In this document: positions 18,553-25,998 of the stretch, piece after piece
How the letters are laid out: every line of letters begins with the position of its first letter
Numbering within the stretch: the stretch's first letter is position 1
NCBI GenBank assembly: GCA_963664845.1
Contig: OY761615.1
Location: forward strand, 4,464,001 to 4,528,000
Direction of reading: 5' to 3'
DNA: 64,000 bases
Source: CAIYTF01 sp963664845
Lineage (GTDB): Bacteria > Bacteroidota > Ignavibacteria > Ignavibacteriales > Ignavibacteriaceae
Made by a program: the position numbers and the translations under genes
Notes under the pieces: generated by a model
What the model was told of the DNA's origin: nothing
The model's database searches: none
What the model saw: the letters and a program-made list of their open reading frames with translations, nothing else

Positions 18553-20232
18553 CTAAATAAACACGGTCTCTTTATACTCGCCAAAAACTTCGCGCAGAGT
18601 GTTTGATATCTCTCCCACACTCGCATAGACACGAACTGCATCCAATATGAAAGGCATCAGGTTGGCATCGCTTTCGGCGGCTGATTTCAATTGCTGCAAT
18701 TTTAATGCAACTTCATCGGCGCTGCGCTGTGCCTTTATTTCACTGAGGAATTTAATTTGCTCTTCCTGGACTTTCATATCGATCCGCAGCAAATTTTTCT
18801 GGGCTTCTTCTTCAACGGTGAATTTGTTTACGCCGACCACAATTCTTTGTTTCGCCTCAAATTCTTTTTCGTATTTGTATGCGGCCCGCTGAATCTCTCC
18901 CTGTTGGAAGCCGGCTTCAATTGCCTGCGCCGCTCCACCCATCGCATCAATTTTCGTGATATAGTCGATCGCTTCCTTTTCTATCTGGTCCGTCATCGCT
19001 TCAACATAATACGAGCCTGCCAACGGGTCAACGGTGCTGGTAACGCCGCTTTCATAGGCAACAATCTGCTGTGTCCTGAGTGCTATTTGTACCGCGCTCT
19101 CGGTGGGAAGTGCTAGTGCTTCATCCCGTGAGTTGGTGTGCAGACTTTGTGTTCCACCAAGCACTGCCGCAAGAGTCTGAATTGTTACCCTGACGATGTT
19201 ATTGTCAACTTGTTGTGCTGCAAGTGTTGAGCCTGCAGTTTGCGTGTGGAAGCGCAGCATCCATGAGCGGGGGTCTTTTGCCTTGAATCGTTCCCGCATG
19301 ATCTTTGCCCAAAGTCTGCGTGCAGCACGGTATTTGGCAACTTCTTCAAGCAGATCGTTATGCGCGTTGAAGAAAAAGGAAAGTCTGCCGGCAAACTTAT
19401 CAATGTCCAAACCTGCATCTATTGCTGCCTGAACATAAGCAATACCGTCAGAAAGAGTGAAACCAACTTCCTGCGCTGCAGTTGATCCTGCTTCCCGGAT
19501 ATGGTACCCGGATATGGAGATGGTGTTAAACTTGGGTGTCTCTTTGGTGCAGTACTCAAAAATATTGGTAATGAGACGCATAGAGGGCTTTGTGGGGTAG
19601 ATGTAGGTTCCCCGGGCGATATATTCCTTCAGAATATCATTCTGAATGGTTCCGCTCAGCAGTCCCCGTGCCACGCCCTGTTTCTCTCCAACGGCAATAT
19701 AAAGAGCCAGCAAAACCGCTGCCGGTGCATTGATCGTCATTGAAGTGGAAACTTTGTCAAGCGGTATCTGATCAAACAAAATTTCCATGTCCGCCAGTGT
19801 GTCAATTGCAACACCAACTTTCCCTACTTCCCCATACGCAATCGGATCATCGCTGTCATAGCCAATTTGTGTTGGCAGATCAAAAGCCACTGATAATCCT
19901 GATTGCCCCTGTGAGAGCAAATAGCGATAGCGCTCGTTTGACCCCCTGGCAGTGCCGAATCCGGCATACTGGCGCATAGTCCAGAATTTACCACGATACA
20001 TGGTTGGCTGTACGCCACGGGTAAATGGGTATTGTCCCGGAAATCCAACCTCACTGTTATACATTTCGGGGTTCGTATCACCGGGAGTGTAGAGTGCTTT
20101 CACCGGCGAGAAGGAAGCCGTAGTGAATTCGGCTTGTCTTTCCGGATTCTTTGTAATTGATTTTTTATAATGAAGTTCTTCCCATTCAGTATAGGAAGAT
20201 TGCACTTTGGCAACTAACTCTTCTAAATTCAT
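18553..20232 (-). CDS. Methylmalonyl-CoA mutase, catalytic large subunit (no B12 domain)
   Basis: A 559-residue TIM-barrel subunit of the type lacking a C-terminal B12-binding domain, as in split mutases. It catalyses (R)-methylmalonyl-CoA to succinyl-CoA isomerisation with adenosylcobalamin. Motifs: YPFTRGVQPTMY, WTMRQYAGFG, SGTIQNDILKEYIARGTY (the Arg that contacts the methylmalonyl carboxylate, replaced by Gln in isobutyryl- and hydroxyisobutyryl-CoA mutases), SGYHIREAG with the active-site His (residue 244) and LGGTQSLHTNSRDEALALPT. Tyr in TMY together with this Arg favours methylmalonyl-CoA. It is the third gene of a minus-strand operon after CT and BCCP (44 bp gap). No small B12 subunit or MeaB chaperone is encoded in the window. 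Confidence 0.93.
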   Translation of the reverse strand: MNLEELVAKVQSSYTEWEELHYKKSITKNPERQAEFTTASFSPVKALYTPGDTNPEMYNSEVGFPGQYPFTRGVQPTMYRGKFWTMRQYAGFGTARGSNERYRYLLSQGQSGLSVAFDLPTQIGYDSDDPIAYGEVGKVGVAIDTLADMEILFDQIPLDKVSTSMTINAPAAVLLALYIAVGEKQGVARGLLSGTIQNDILKEYIARGTYIYPTKPSMRLITNIFEYCTKETPKFNTISISGYHIREAGSTAAQEVGFTLSDGIAYVQAAIDAGLDIDKFAGRLSFFFNAHNDLLEEVAKYRAARRLWAKIMRERFKAKDPRSWMLRFHTQTAGSTLAAQQVDNNIVRVTIQTLAAVLGGTQSLHTNSRDEALALPTESAVQIALRTQQIVAYESGVTSTVDPLAGSYYVEAMTDQIEKEAIDYITKIDAMGGAAQAIEAGFQQGEIQRAAYKYEKEFEAKQRIVVGVNKFTVEEEAQKNLLRIDMKVQEEQIKFLSEIKAQRSADEVALKLQQLKSAAESDANLMPFILDAVRVYASVGEISNTLREVFGEYKETVFI

Positions 20233-20276
20233 GTCGAATAAACCTGTCAGAACGTTTTCAAAAGAACTGGAATTAT

Positions 20277-20621
20277 TTAATCTTGAACAGCGATCTTTAT
20301 AAGAGGATCGCCTTTTGCCACCTGAGAACCAAGTTGAACATAGAGCTTTTCAATAACGCCGTCCCGCGGTGCACGAATATCGTTTTTCATTTTCATTGCT
20401 TCAAGCACAAGAAGACTGTCGCCGCGCTTTATCTGTTTACCAACGGCAGTATATAACGCAATGATCGAACCGGGAATTATCGCACTGATCAGATTGGGAT
20501 CAGGGGGCGTATATTTTTTACGCTGCTTATACTTGGTCGTATAGGTGGTCTGATACTTCGTATCGTCTATAACAAGGGTTTCTGTGTTTTCGGTACTCAT
20601 ATCAGAATGGGGGTACTCCAT
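20277..20621 (-). CDS. Biotin carboxyl carrier protein of acyl-CoA carboxylase/decarboxylase
   Basis: A 114-residue protein with a biotinyl domain in its C-terminal 75 residues: ISAIIPGSIIALYTAVGKQI, the biotinylation motif LEAMKMKNDI (Lys of EAMKM) and GVIEKLYVQLGSQVAKGDPL. The N-terminal 40 residues are a charged linker. The ATG at 20621 has AGGAA close upstream and overlaps the CT gene end by 20 bp. An internal ATG at 20600 is possible. It carries carboxybiotin to the CT subunit encoded directly upstream. The separate small size fits propionyl-CoA carboxylase complexes and also sodium-pumping methylmalonyl-CoA decarboxylase. Confidence 0.9.
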   Translation of the reverse strand: MEYPHSDMSTENTETLVIDDTKYQTTYTTKYKQRKKYTPPDPNLISAIIPGSIIALYTAVGKQIKRGDSLLVLEAMKMKNDIRAPRDGVIEKLYVQLGSQVAKGDPLIKIAVQD

Positions 20622-22146
20622 GTTTCCTGAAAGGTCTGGCTTCCTGCTTGCTCGCGCTTACCTTCAACGAGTGGATAAGATACTTGCGCGTTTCGGCTGG
20701 ATTAATAACGCCGTCAATGTGTCCGTTTCTTGCGGCTACATAGGGGTTTGCAAACTTTTCTGTGTATTCTTTAACTTTTTCTTTGCGCATGGCATTCGGA
20801 TCTTCGGCGGCAGCAATTTCTGCTTTAAAGATAATGTTCGCAGCTCCTTCAGGTCCCATCACCGCAATTTCAGCGGTTGGCCATGCGAACACGAAATCAG
20901 CACCCAGATGTCTTGAGCACATAGCGATATATCCTCCGCCGTATGCTTTTCTTAGAATGATGGTGATCTTGGGTACGGTTGCTTCACTATATGAATAAAG
21001 CAGTTTTGCACCATGCCTGATAACGCCGGCATGTTCCTGGTCGATGCCTGGAAGATATCCCGGAAGATCGACAAAAGTGACAAGAGGAATGCTGAAGGCA
21101 TCGCAGTACCGGATGAAGCGGGCTGCTTTGTCCGATGAATCAACATCGAGCACGCCGGCAAGCACCAAAGGCTGATTGCCGATGATACCAACGGTCTCAC
21201 CATTTATGCGGGCAAAACCGATCACGATATTTGCAGCCCAACGTTCCTGTACTTCAAGGAAATCAGAATTGTCGATGATGGATTTAATAATGTTGCGGAT
21301 GTCATAGGGTTTTGAGGGCTCGGAAGGAATAATCTTGTCAACATCAAATTCAATCTTTGGAGCTTTAGGTGTTATGCCGTTAGCTTTTTTCTGATTATGC
21401 ATTGGGATGAATGACATCAGGCGTTTTATCTGGTCGAAACATTCAACTTCGCTTTTTGCAAAGAAGTGCGCGTTACCGGTCATTTCAGTCTGAACGCGTG
21501 CACCGCCTAAATCTTCCATTGAGATTTCTTCACCAAGCACGGACTTAATAACTTCCGGCCCGGTAATGAACATTTTGGAAATTTTATCAACAACAAAAGT
21601 GAAGTCGGTCAGGGCAGGGGAATAAACCGCACCACCGGCGCATGGGCCAAGGATTACGGAAATTTGCGGGATCACTCCTGATGCCATGGTGTTGCGGTAG
21701 AATATTTCACCATAACCTGCAAGTGAGTTAACACCTTCCTGAATTCGGGCACCGCCTGAATCGTTTATGCCAATAAGCGGCATGCCATTTTTTATTGCAA
21801 GGTCCATGATCTTGGTAATTTTCCGGGCGTGCATCAGTCCAAGCGAACCTCCGGCTACCGTGAAATCCTGAGCAAAAATGCCAACAGGATATTCGCTTAT
21901 GGTTCCGGTTCCGGTAATAACACCGTCAGCTGGCAGATATTTTTTATCAAGACCAAAGTCTTTTCCGTTGTGTTCAACGAACAGATCGGTTTCCTGAAAT
22001 GAATTGGGATCGAGAAGATATTCAATACGGTCACGGGCATACATTTTGCCCATCGCAAGCTGTTTTTCTACAGCCTTAGAGTCTTTTTTGGGGGTTGCTT
22101 TTTCGCTTCTTTTGAAGAAGTCGCGTATTTTGTCCATTAAAGCCAT
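20602..22146 (-). CDS. Acyl-CoA (propionyl/methylmalonyl-CoA) carboxyltransferase subunit
   Basis: A 514-residue crotonase-fold carboxyltransferase from the ATG at 22146 (a TTG two codons upstream is an alternative). It transfers CO2 between carboxybiotin and propionyl-CoA/methylmalonyl-CoA. Family motifs: ARDRIEYLLDPNSF, GINDSGGARIQEGVNSL, ILGPCAGGAVYSPAL, GFARINGETVGIIGNQP, PGYLPGIDQE and KAYGGGYIAM. It is followed by BCCP with a 20-bp overlap and then the mutase. No biotin carboxylase and no membrane decarboxylase beta subunit lie nearby, so the direction (carboxylase or sodium-pump decarboxylase) is not settled by this window. Confidence 0.92.
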   Translation of the reverse strand: MALMDKIRDFFKRSEKATPKKDSKAVEKQLAMGKMYARDRIEYLLDPNSFQETDLFVEHNGKDFGLDKKYLPADGVITGTGTISEYPVGIFAQDFTVAGGSLGLMHARKITKIMDLAIKNGMPLIGINDSGGARIQEGVNSLAGYGEIFYRNTMASGVIPQISVILGPCAGGAVYSPALTDFTFVVDKISKMFITGPEVIKSVLGEEISMEDLGGARVQTEMTGNAHFFAKSEVECFDQIKRLMSFIPMHNQKKANGITPKAPKIEFDVDKIIPSEPSKPYDIRNIIKSIIDNSDFLEVQERWAANIVIGFARINGETVGIIGNQPLVLAGVLDVDSSDKAARFIRYCDAFSIPLVTFVDLPGYLPGIDQEHAGVIRHGAKLLYSYSEATVPKITIILRKAYGGGYIAMCSRHLGADFVFAWPTAEIAVMGPEGAANIIFKAEIAAAEDPNAMRKEKVKEYTEKFANPYVAARNGHIDGVINPAETRKYLIHSLKVSASKQEARPFRKHGVPPF

Positions 22147-22273
22147 AATCAACCTAAATATAAGTAAAAGGTAACTTCAAAATTAGCTATAAATTACGTT
22201 GAATCAAAAAACAGCGGAGAATTAGTGAAACACAGCACCGGAACGAAAATGGATGGGTACTGTTATACAACTA

Positions 22274-22366
22274 TTGAATGCTGTGATCTCGGCAGGCCCA
22301 TCGGGCCGATATGTTTATAGAAAGTGACAACACCCGGACGATTAAAGAGGCCCATCGGGCCGGCAT
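22274..22366. repeat. 94-bp dispersed repeat, copy 2
   Basis: Partner of 18013-18106. It holds GGCAGGCCCATCGGGCCGAT and AGAGGCCCATCGGGCCGGCA, two GGCCC/GGGCC palindromes separated by ACAACACCCGGACGATTAA. Confidence 0.8.
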
Positions 22367-22598
22367 ACATGGCGAAAAACATAATTCACCAGTCATCGTT
22401 GTAATATCATGCATACGTGGAATTCATGTCGTCCCCTTGGGGTCTCAGAAAAACGCTTCGTTCACCGGGATGCATCCTCATTAATAGGTTGCGCGCACTG
22501 TTCAATAATTTCGTTTTTAAGCATGCCCCCAACACAATACCCAAAATCCTTTTTAATATAAAGAAGCGGTACACTTACCATGAACGAAACTAGCCTTA

Positions 22599-22612
22599 AG
22601 TAAACGTTTACT
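22599..22612. promoter_or_regulatory. Perfect 14-bp palindrome AGTAAACGTTTACT, second copy
   Basis: Identical to 4126-4139 and similarly placed, centred about 102 bp before the GH31 start. It is a LacI/GalR-type operator candidate. It lies well upstream of the likely -7 element, which would suit an activator or a distal operator. Confidence 0.65.
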
Positions 22613-22664
22613 GTAGAAAATTGCTCTTAAATGGTTTAGATGGATAAAAACAACTTTTAATAGG

Positions 22665-22672
22665 TAAATTTG
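22665..22672 (+). promoter_or_regulatory. Candidate Bacteroidota-type -7 element TAAATTTG
   Basis: Matches the TAnnTTTG consensus of Bacteroidota housekeeping promoters, 35 nt before the GH31 start codon. No clear -33 TTTG partner was found, so this is tentative. Confidence 0.3.
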
Positions 22673-22707
22673 CTTCGCAATAAAATTTTCAACGGAGGCA
22701 AATCATT

Positions 22708-25692
22708 TTGAAAAAGTTACTGTTAGTTACGATTATAATAGCCCTTTCACCGCTTTTTACTGCTCTGTTGATGGCACAGTCAATTGGAAATGTTACCGGA
22801 ATAACCCTCTCCGGAAATACTCTTCAACTGACATCGGGCACCGATATGGTTGTTTTCCAGGCATGTTCAGATAATGTCATCATGGTAAATCTCAGGCCAG
22901 GCGGAATTAAAAGTCCCGACACACTGGTCGTTGGCAATCCCCAGTGGGGAGCCGCATCGGTTTCAATTGACACTACCTCGGATCCCATAACAATACAAAC
23001 TGCAAAATACCGGATGGAAATAGCGCGCAGTCCCATGCGGTTCCGTGCTTACGATGCTGCCGGTCAATTGCTTTGCTCAGAACCACAAACTGGGGGAATT
23101 AATCCGGCAGGAATATATCTCACCACAACAGGCGGCAATTTTTATGGCCTGCATAATAAAAGATCAGGATCACTTAAGCTTACAACAGGCGGAAGCATCT
23201 CAGCAGGAAAGCAGGGAGAAGCAGGGGCACCTTTTGTATGGACAACCAAAGGTTGGGGAATTCTTGCCGATGTTGAATCGGGTAGAATTGATTATTCCGC
23301 AACCAGTGTTAATTTTTTCAGAGGATCCGGCAGCGGAAGTACGAATATCAGTTGGGCACCGGCACATCCTACAATAAACGATACCATTACCGTTTCGGTT
23401 GCATCAACAAAAACTGGCTCACTCCATTGGGGAGTGAATTACAACGGGCACACCTGGACAGCACCCGATTCGGTTTACTGGCCCAAAGGAAGCACTCTCT
23501 ATTCCGACAAGGTCGCAGTTGAATCACCTATGACAACTTCATCCCAAGGTGTGCTTAGTGTAAAGATTGGGCCCTTCAACAATAAAAAGCAGGCTGTTAC
23601 CAGTCTTGCCCTTACTGCGCATTTCTCAGACAATTCATGGGATAATAACAGCGGTAATGATTATCACATCGACTTTTCTTCAGCAAGTGACTCGATTCCA
23701 AAGAAGGTTGATATCGTGTTTTACCTGATGTTCGGCAGCCCGAAAGAAATATTCTCTGGAATGACTGATGTGACTGGCAAACCACCCTTGTTCCCGAAAT
23801 TCACCTTGGGTTTCATTAACAGCCAATGGGGAATCGACCAGACCGAACTTTTATCGATGGTGAGTACCTATCGTGCAAAAGGAATTCCCATAGATGCCTT
23901 TACGCTGGATTTCGACTGGATGGACTGGGGTTCGGATAACTATGGCGAGTTCAAGTTTGGGCCAAAATTCCCCTTGGCCGCGAATGGCGTTTTAAGAGAT
24001 TCTCTTTTAAAGGTTGGAATGAAACTTACCGGCATACGAAAACCACGCGTTCACAGTGCAACGGTTGAGGGTCAATATGCCAAAGCACAGAACTTCTTCG
24101 TTGACTACGTTACCGACTATTTCAGCGGCAAACAGGTGGGCAGAATGAACTTCAACAAACCTGATGCCCGGCAATGGTACTGGAACAGTTTCATTAACCA
24201 GGGCAATGCTTATGCCAATGGCATTGTTGGCTATTGGAATGATGAAGCGGATGAATATGGAAATAACTTCAATTTTCTTCAGATGCAGCGTGCAAACTAC
24301 GAGGGGCAGCGCCAGTATAACAATAAACGTGTCTGGTCTGTAAATAGGAATTTCTTCCTGGGTGCGCAACGCTATGCCTATGGCCATTGGTCTGGTGATA
24401 TTGGTACCGGTTTCAACACCATGGCAGAACAGGCACCGTTCATGCTCTCGAGCATTTTGGTCGGTTCTTCCTGGTGGGGAATGGATATCGGCGGATTCAA
24501 CGGGCATCCATCCAATGACAATTATTATAGATGGATTCAGTTCGGTGCGTTCGTGCCCATCTTCCGCGTGCATGGAACGCTGAACGAAAAACGCGAACCC
24601 TGGTTCTATGGCTCCGAAGCTGAGCAGATTGCATCACAGTATATTAAGTTGCGCTATAAACTTCTTCCCTATATATACACAGCCGCATGGCAGAATCACC
24701 TGACAGGATTGTCCATTGCGAGACCACTGGTTTTCAACTACCCGGACGATGCAACTGCTACAGAGCTTACTGATGAGTGGATGTTTGGCGATAATATGCT
24801 GATTAAACCGGTGCTTACACAAAACGCATCAACGGTTTCAGTTTACCTTCCCAAAGGGAAGTGGATAGATTATTGGAACGGTAAGGTATATACTGGTCCG
24901 CTGAACCTTAATTATTCAGTCAGCAATTCAACAATGCCCATTTTTGTTCAGGCCGGGGCTATTATCCCCACTGCACCGGTTGGGAACTACAGTAATGATC
25001 CACTAACGCAAAAAGCCCTCATACTAAGCTGTTATCCCGGTGATAACGGAAAGAGTTTCGTATACGATGATGATGGTGAAACCTATCAATATGAAACAGG
25101 CGCATGGGCAACAACGGCACTCTCGCAGGTGCAAACATTTAGCTATACTGAGCTTTCCATCGACGCGCGTATGGGTGCTTTTACCCCTGCACAACGGGAT
25201 TATATAGCAGAGTTTAATTATATAAAGAACAAACCGGATTCTGTGTCGCTCAACAAAACAAAATTGTCACAAAGCACTGCATCGGTCGTTCTAAACACTT
25301 CAGAGCTTGCCTGGGCCTACGATGCAGCAAGTGCGAAGTGTTATGTCAGAATCCCGGATAATGGCGGAGCAAATGCGATCCGGCTGTACGGGCAACGCTT
25401 AACCGGCGTTGATGACGTGGTTCTGCCGGCTTCCTATGCATTGTCTCAGAACTATCCCAATCCGTTCAACCCGACCACCATGATAAACTATCAGATACCT
25501 TCAGAGGGCGTGGTCACCATGAAAGTGTATAACGGACTTGGACAGGAAATACGAACCCTCGTGAATGAGAATAAAGCTCCGGGAACCTATCAGGTGCAGT
25601 TCAATGCAACAGGACTCCCTAGCGGCATGTATTTCTGTCAGTTGCGCGTCAATAACTTTGTATCCAACAAGAAGATGATGCTGGTCAAATAG
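22708..25692 (+). CDS. Secreted GH31 alpha-glucosidase-type glycosidase with T9SS tail
   Basis: A 994-residue GH31 enzyme. It starts at a TTG, supported by GGAGG (22694-22698) and by the signal peptide that begins there (KKLLLVTIIIALSPLF). Order: signal peptide, N-terminal beta-sandwich, (beta/alpha)8 barrel with FDWMDWGSD (about 400), the nucleophile region YWNDEADE (about 508-515) and acid/base HWSGDIG (about 560), proximal and distal beta domains including DDDGETYQYETG, then the sorting domain YALSQNYPNPFNPTTMINY. It probably releases glucose or transfers glucosyl units from alpha-glucosides on the cell surface. It shares an upstream operator with the GH13 operon. Substrate linkage cannot be read from sequence alone. 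Confidence 0.92.
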   Translation: MKKLLLVTIIIALSPLFTALLMAQSIGNVTGITLSGNTLQLTSGTDMVVFQACSDNVIMVNLRPGGIKSPDTLVVGNPQWGAASVSIDTTSDPITIQTAKYRMEIARSPMRFRAYDAAGQLLCSEPQTGGINPAGIYLTTTGGNFYGLHNKRSGSLKLTTGGSISAGKQGEAGAPFVWTTKGWGILADVESGRIDYSATSVNFFRGSGSGSTNISWAPAHPTINDTITVSVASTKTGSLHWGVNYNGHTWTAPDSVYWPKGSTLYSDKVAVESPMTTSSQGVLSVKIGPFNNKKQAVTSLALTAHFSDNSWDNNSGNDYHIDFSSASDSIPKKVDIVFYLMFGSPKEIFSGMTDVTGKPPLFPKFTLGFINSQWGIDQTELLSMVSTYRAKGIPIDAFTLDFDWMDWGSDNYGEFKFGPKFPLAANGVLRDSLLKVGMKLTGIRKPRVHSATVEGQYAKAQNFFVDYVTDYFSGKQVGRMNFNKPDARQWYWNSFINQGNAYANGIVGYWNDEADEYGNNFNFLQMQRANYEGQRQYNNKRVWSVNRNFFLGAQRYAYGHWSGDIGTGFNTMAEQAPFMLSSILVGSSWWGMDIGGFNGHPSNDNYYRWIQFGAFVPIFRVHGTLNEKREPWFYGSEAEQIASQYIKLRYKLLPYIYTAAWQNHLTGLSIARPLVFNYPDDATATELTDEWMFGDNMLIKPVLTQNASTVSVYLPKGKWIDYWNGKVYTGPLNLNYSVSNSTMPIFVQAGAIIPTAPVGNYSNDPLTQKALILSCYPGDNGKSFVYDDDGETYQYETGAWATTALSQVQTFSYTELSIDARMGAFTPAQRDYIAEFNYIKNKPDSVSLNKTKLSQSTASVVLNTSELAWAYDAASAKCYVRIPDNGGANAIRLYGQRLTGVDDVVLPASYALSQNYPNPFNPTTMINYQIPSEGVVTMKVYNGLGQEIRTLVNENKAPGTYQVQFNATGLPSGMYFCQLRVNNFVSNKKMMLVK

Positions 25693-25805
25693 TTCCACAT
25701 CCCGTGAGCGGGACTTCGGCCTGTCTGCTGTCAGTCATGAGGCACTCAGGATTAACCTGATCATTCTGATTAGTCTGAGAGGATAAGGCACACAATTATC
25801 CGTAG

Positions 25806-25825
25806 GGGTTCAAAAATTTGAACCC
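25806..25825. terminator. Possible bidirectional terminator between convergent genes
   Basis: Inverted repeat GGGTTCAAA-AA-TTTGAACCC followed by TTAAATTTT, between the convergent GH31 gene and the TonB receptor gene. The two-base spacing makes a tight loop, so this may instead be a repeat palindrome. The rest of 25693-25998 holds only a CCCTCCCTTT...AAAGGGAGGG palindrome at 25869-25891. Confidence 0.4.
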
Positions 25826-25998
25826 TTAAATTTTACATGGGCAGGCCAGAACTAAAAGACGCATCCCTTCCCTCCCTTTGCGAAAGGGAGGGACACAGGG
25901 TGGATTCGATTTGCGCCTGAGAGTAAGGGCCTCAGTTTTAATAAATCAAATACCTATACCTAAAGCTCATTGTTATTGCATTATTCGTGTTTAATCAT

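Larger units (their letters stand above)
22147..22707. other. Divergent intergenic region between CT and GH31 genes
   Basis: No gene. It contains the 94-bp repeat copy (22274-22366), its trailing EcoRI-site-containing block (22418-22440), the operator palindrome at 22599-22612 and a candidate promoter element at 22665-22672. Confidence 0.6.

Noticed and set aside
18553..20232. Isobutyryl-CoA or hydroxyisobutyryl-CoA mutase
   Set aside because: The substrate-contact Arg in LKEYIARGTY and Tyr in TMY match methylmalonyl-CoA mutase; the alternatives have Gln and Phe/Ile at these places.
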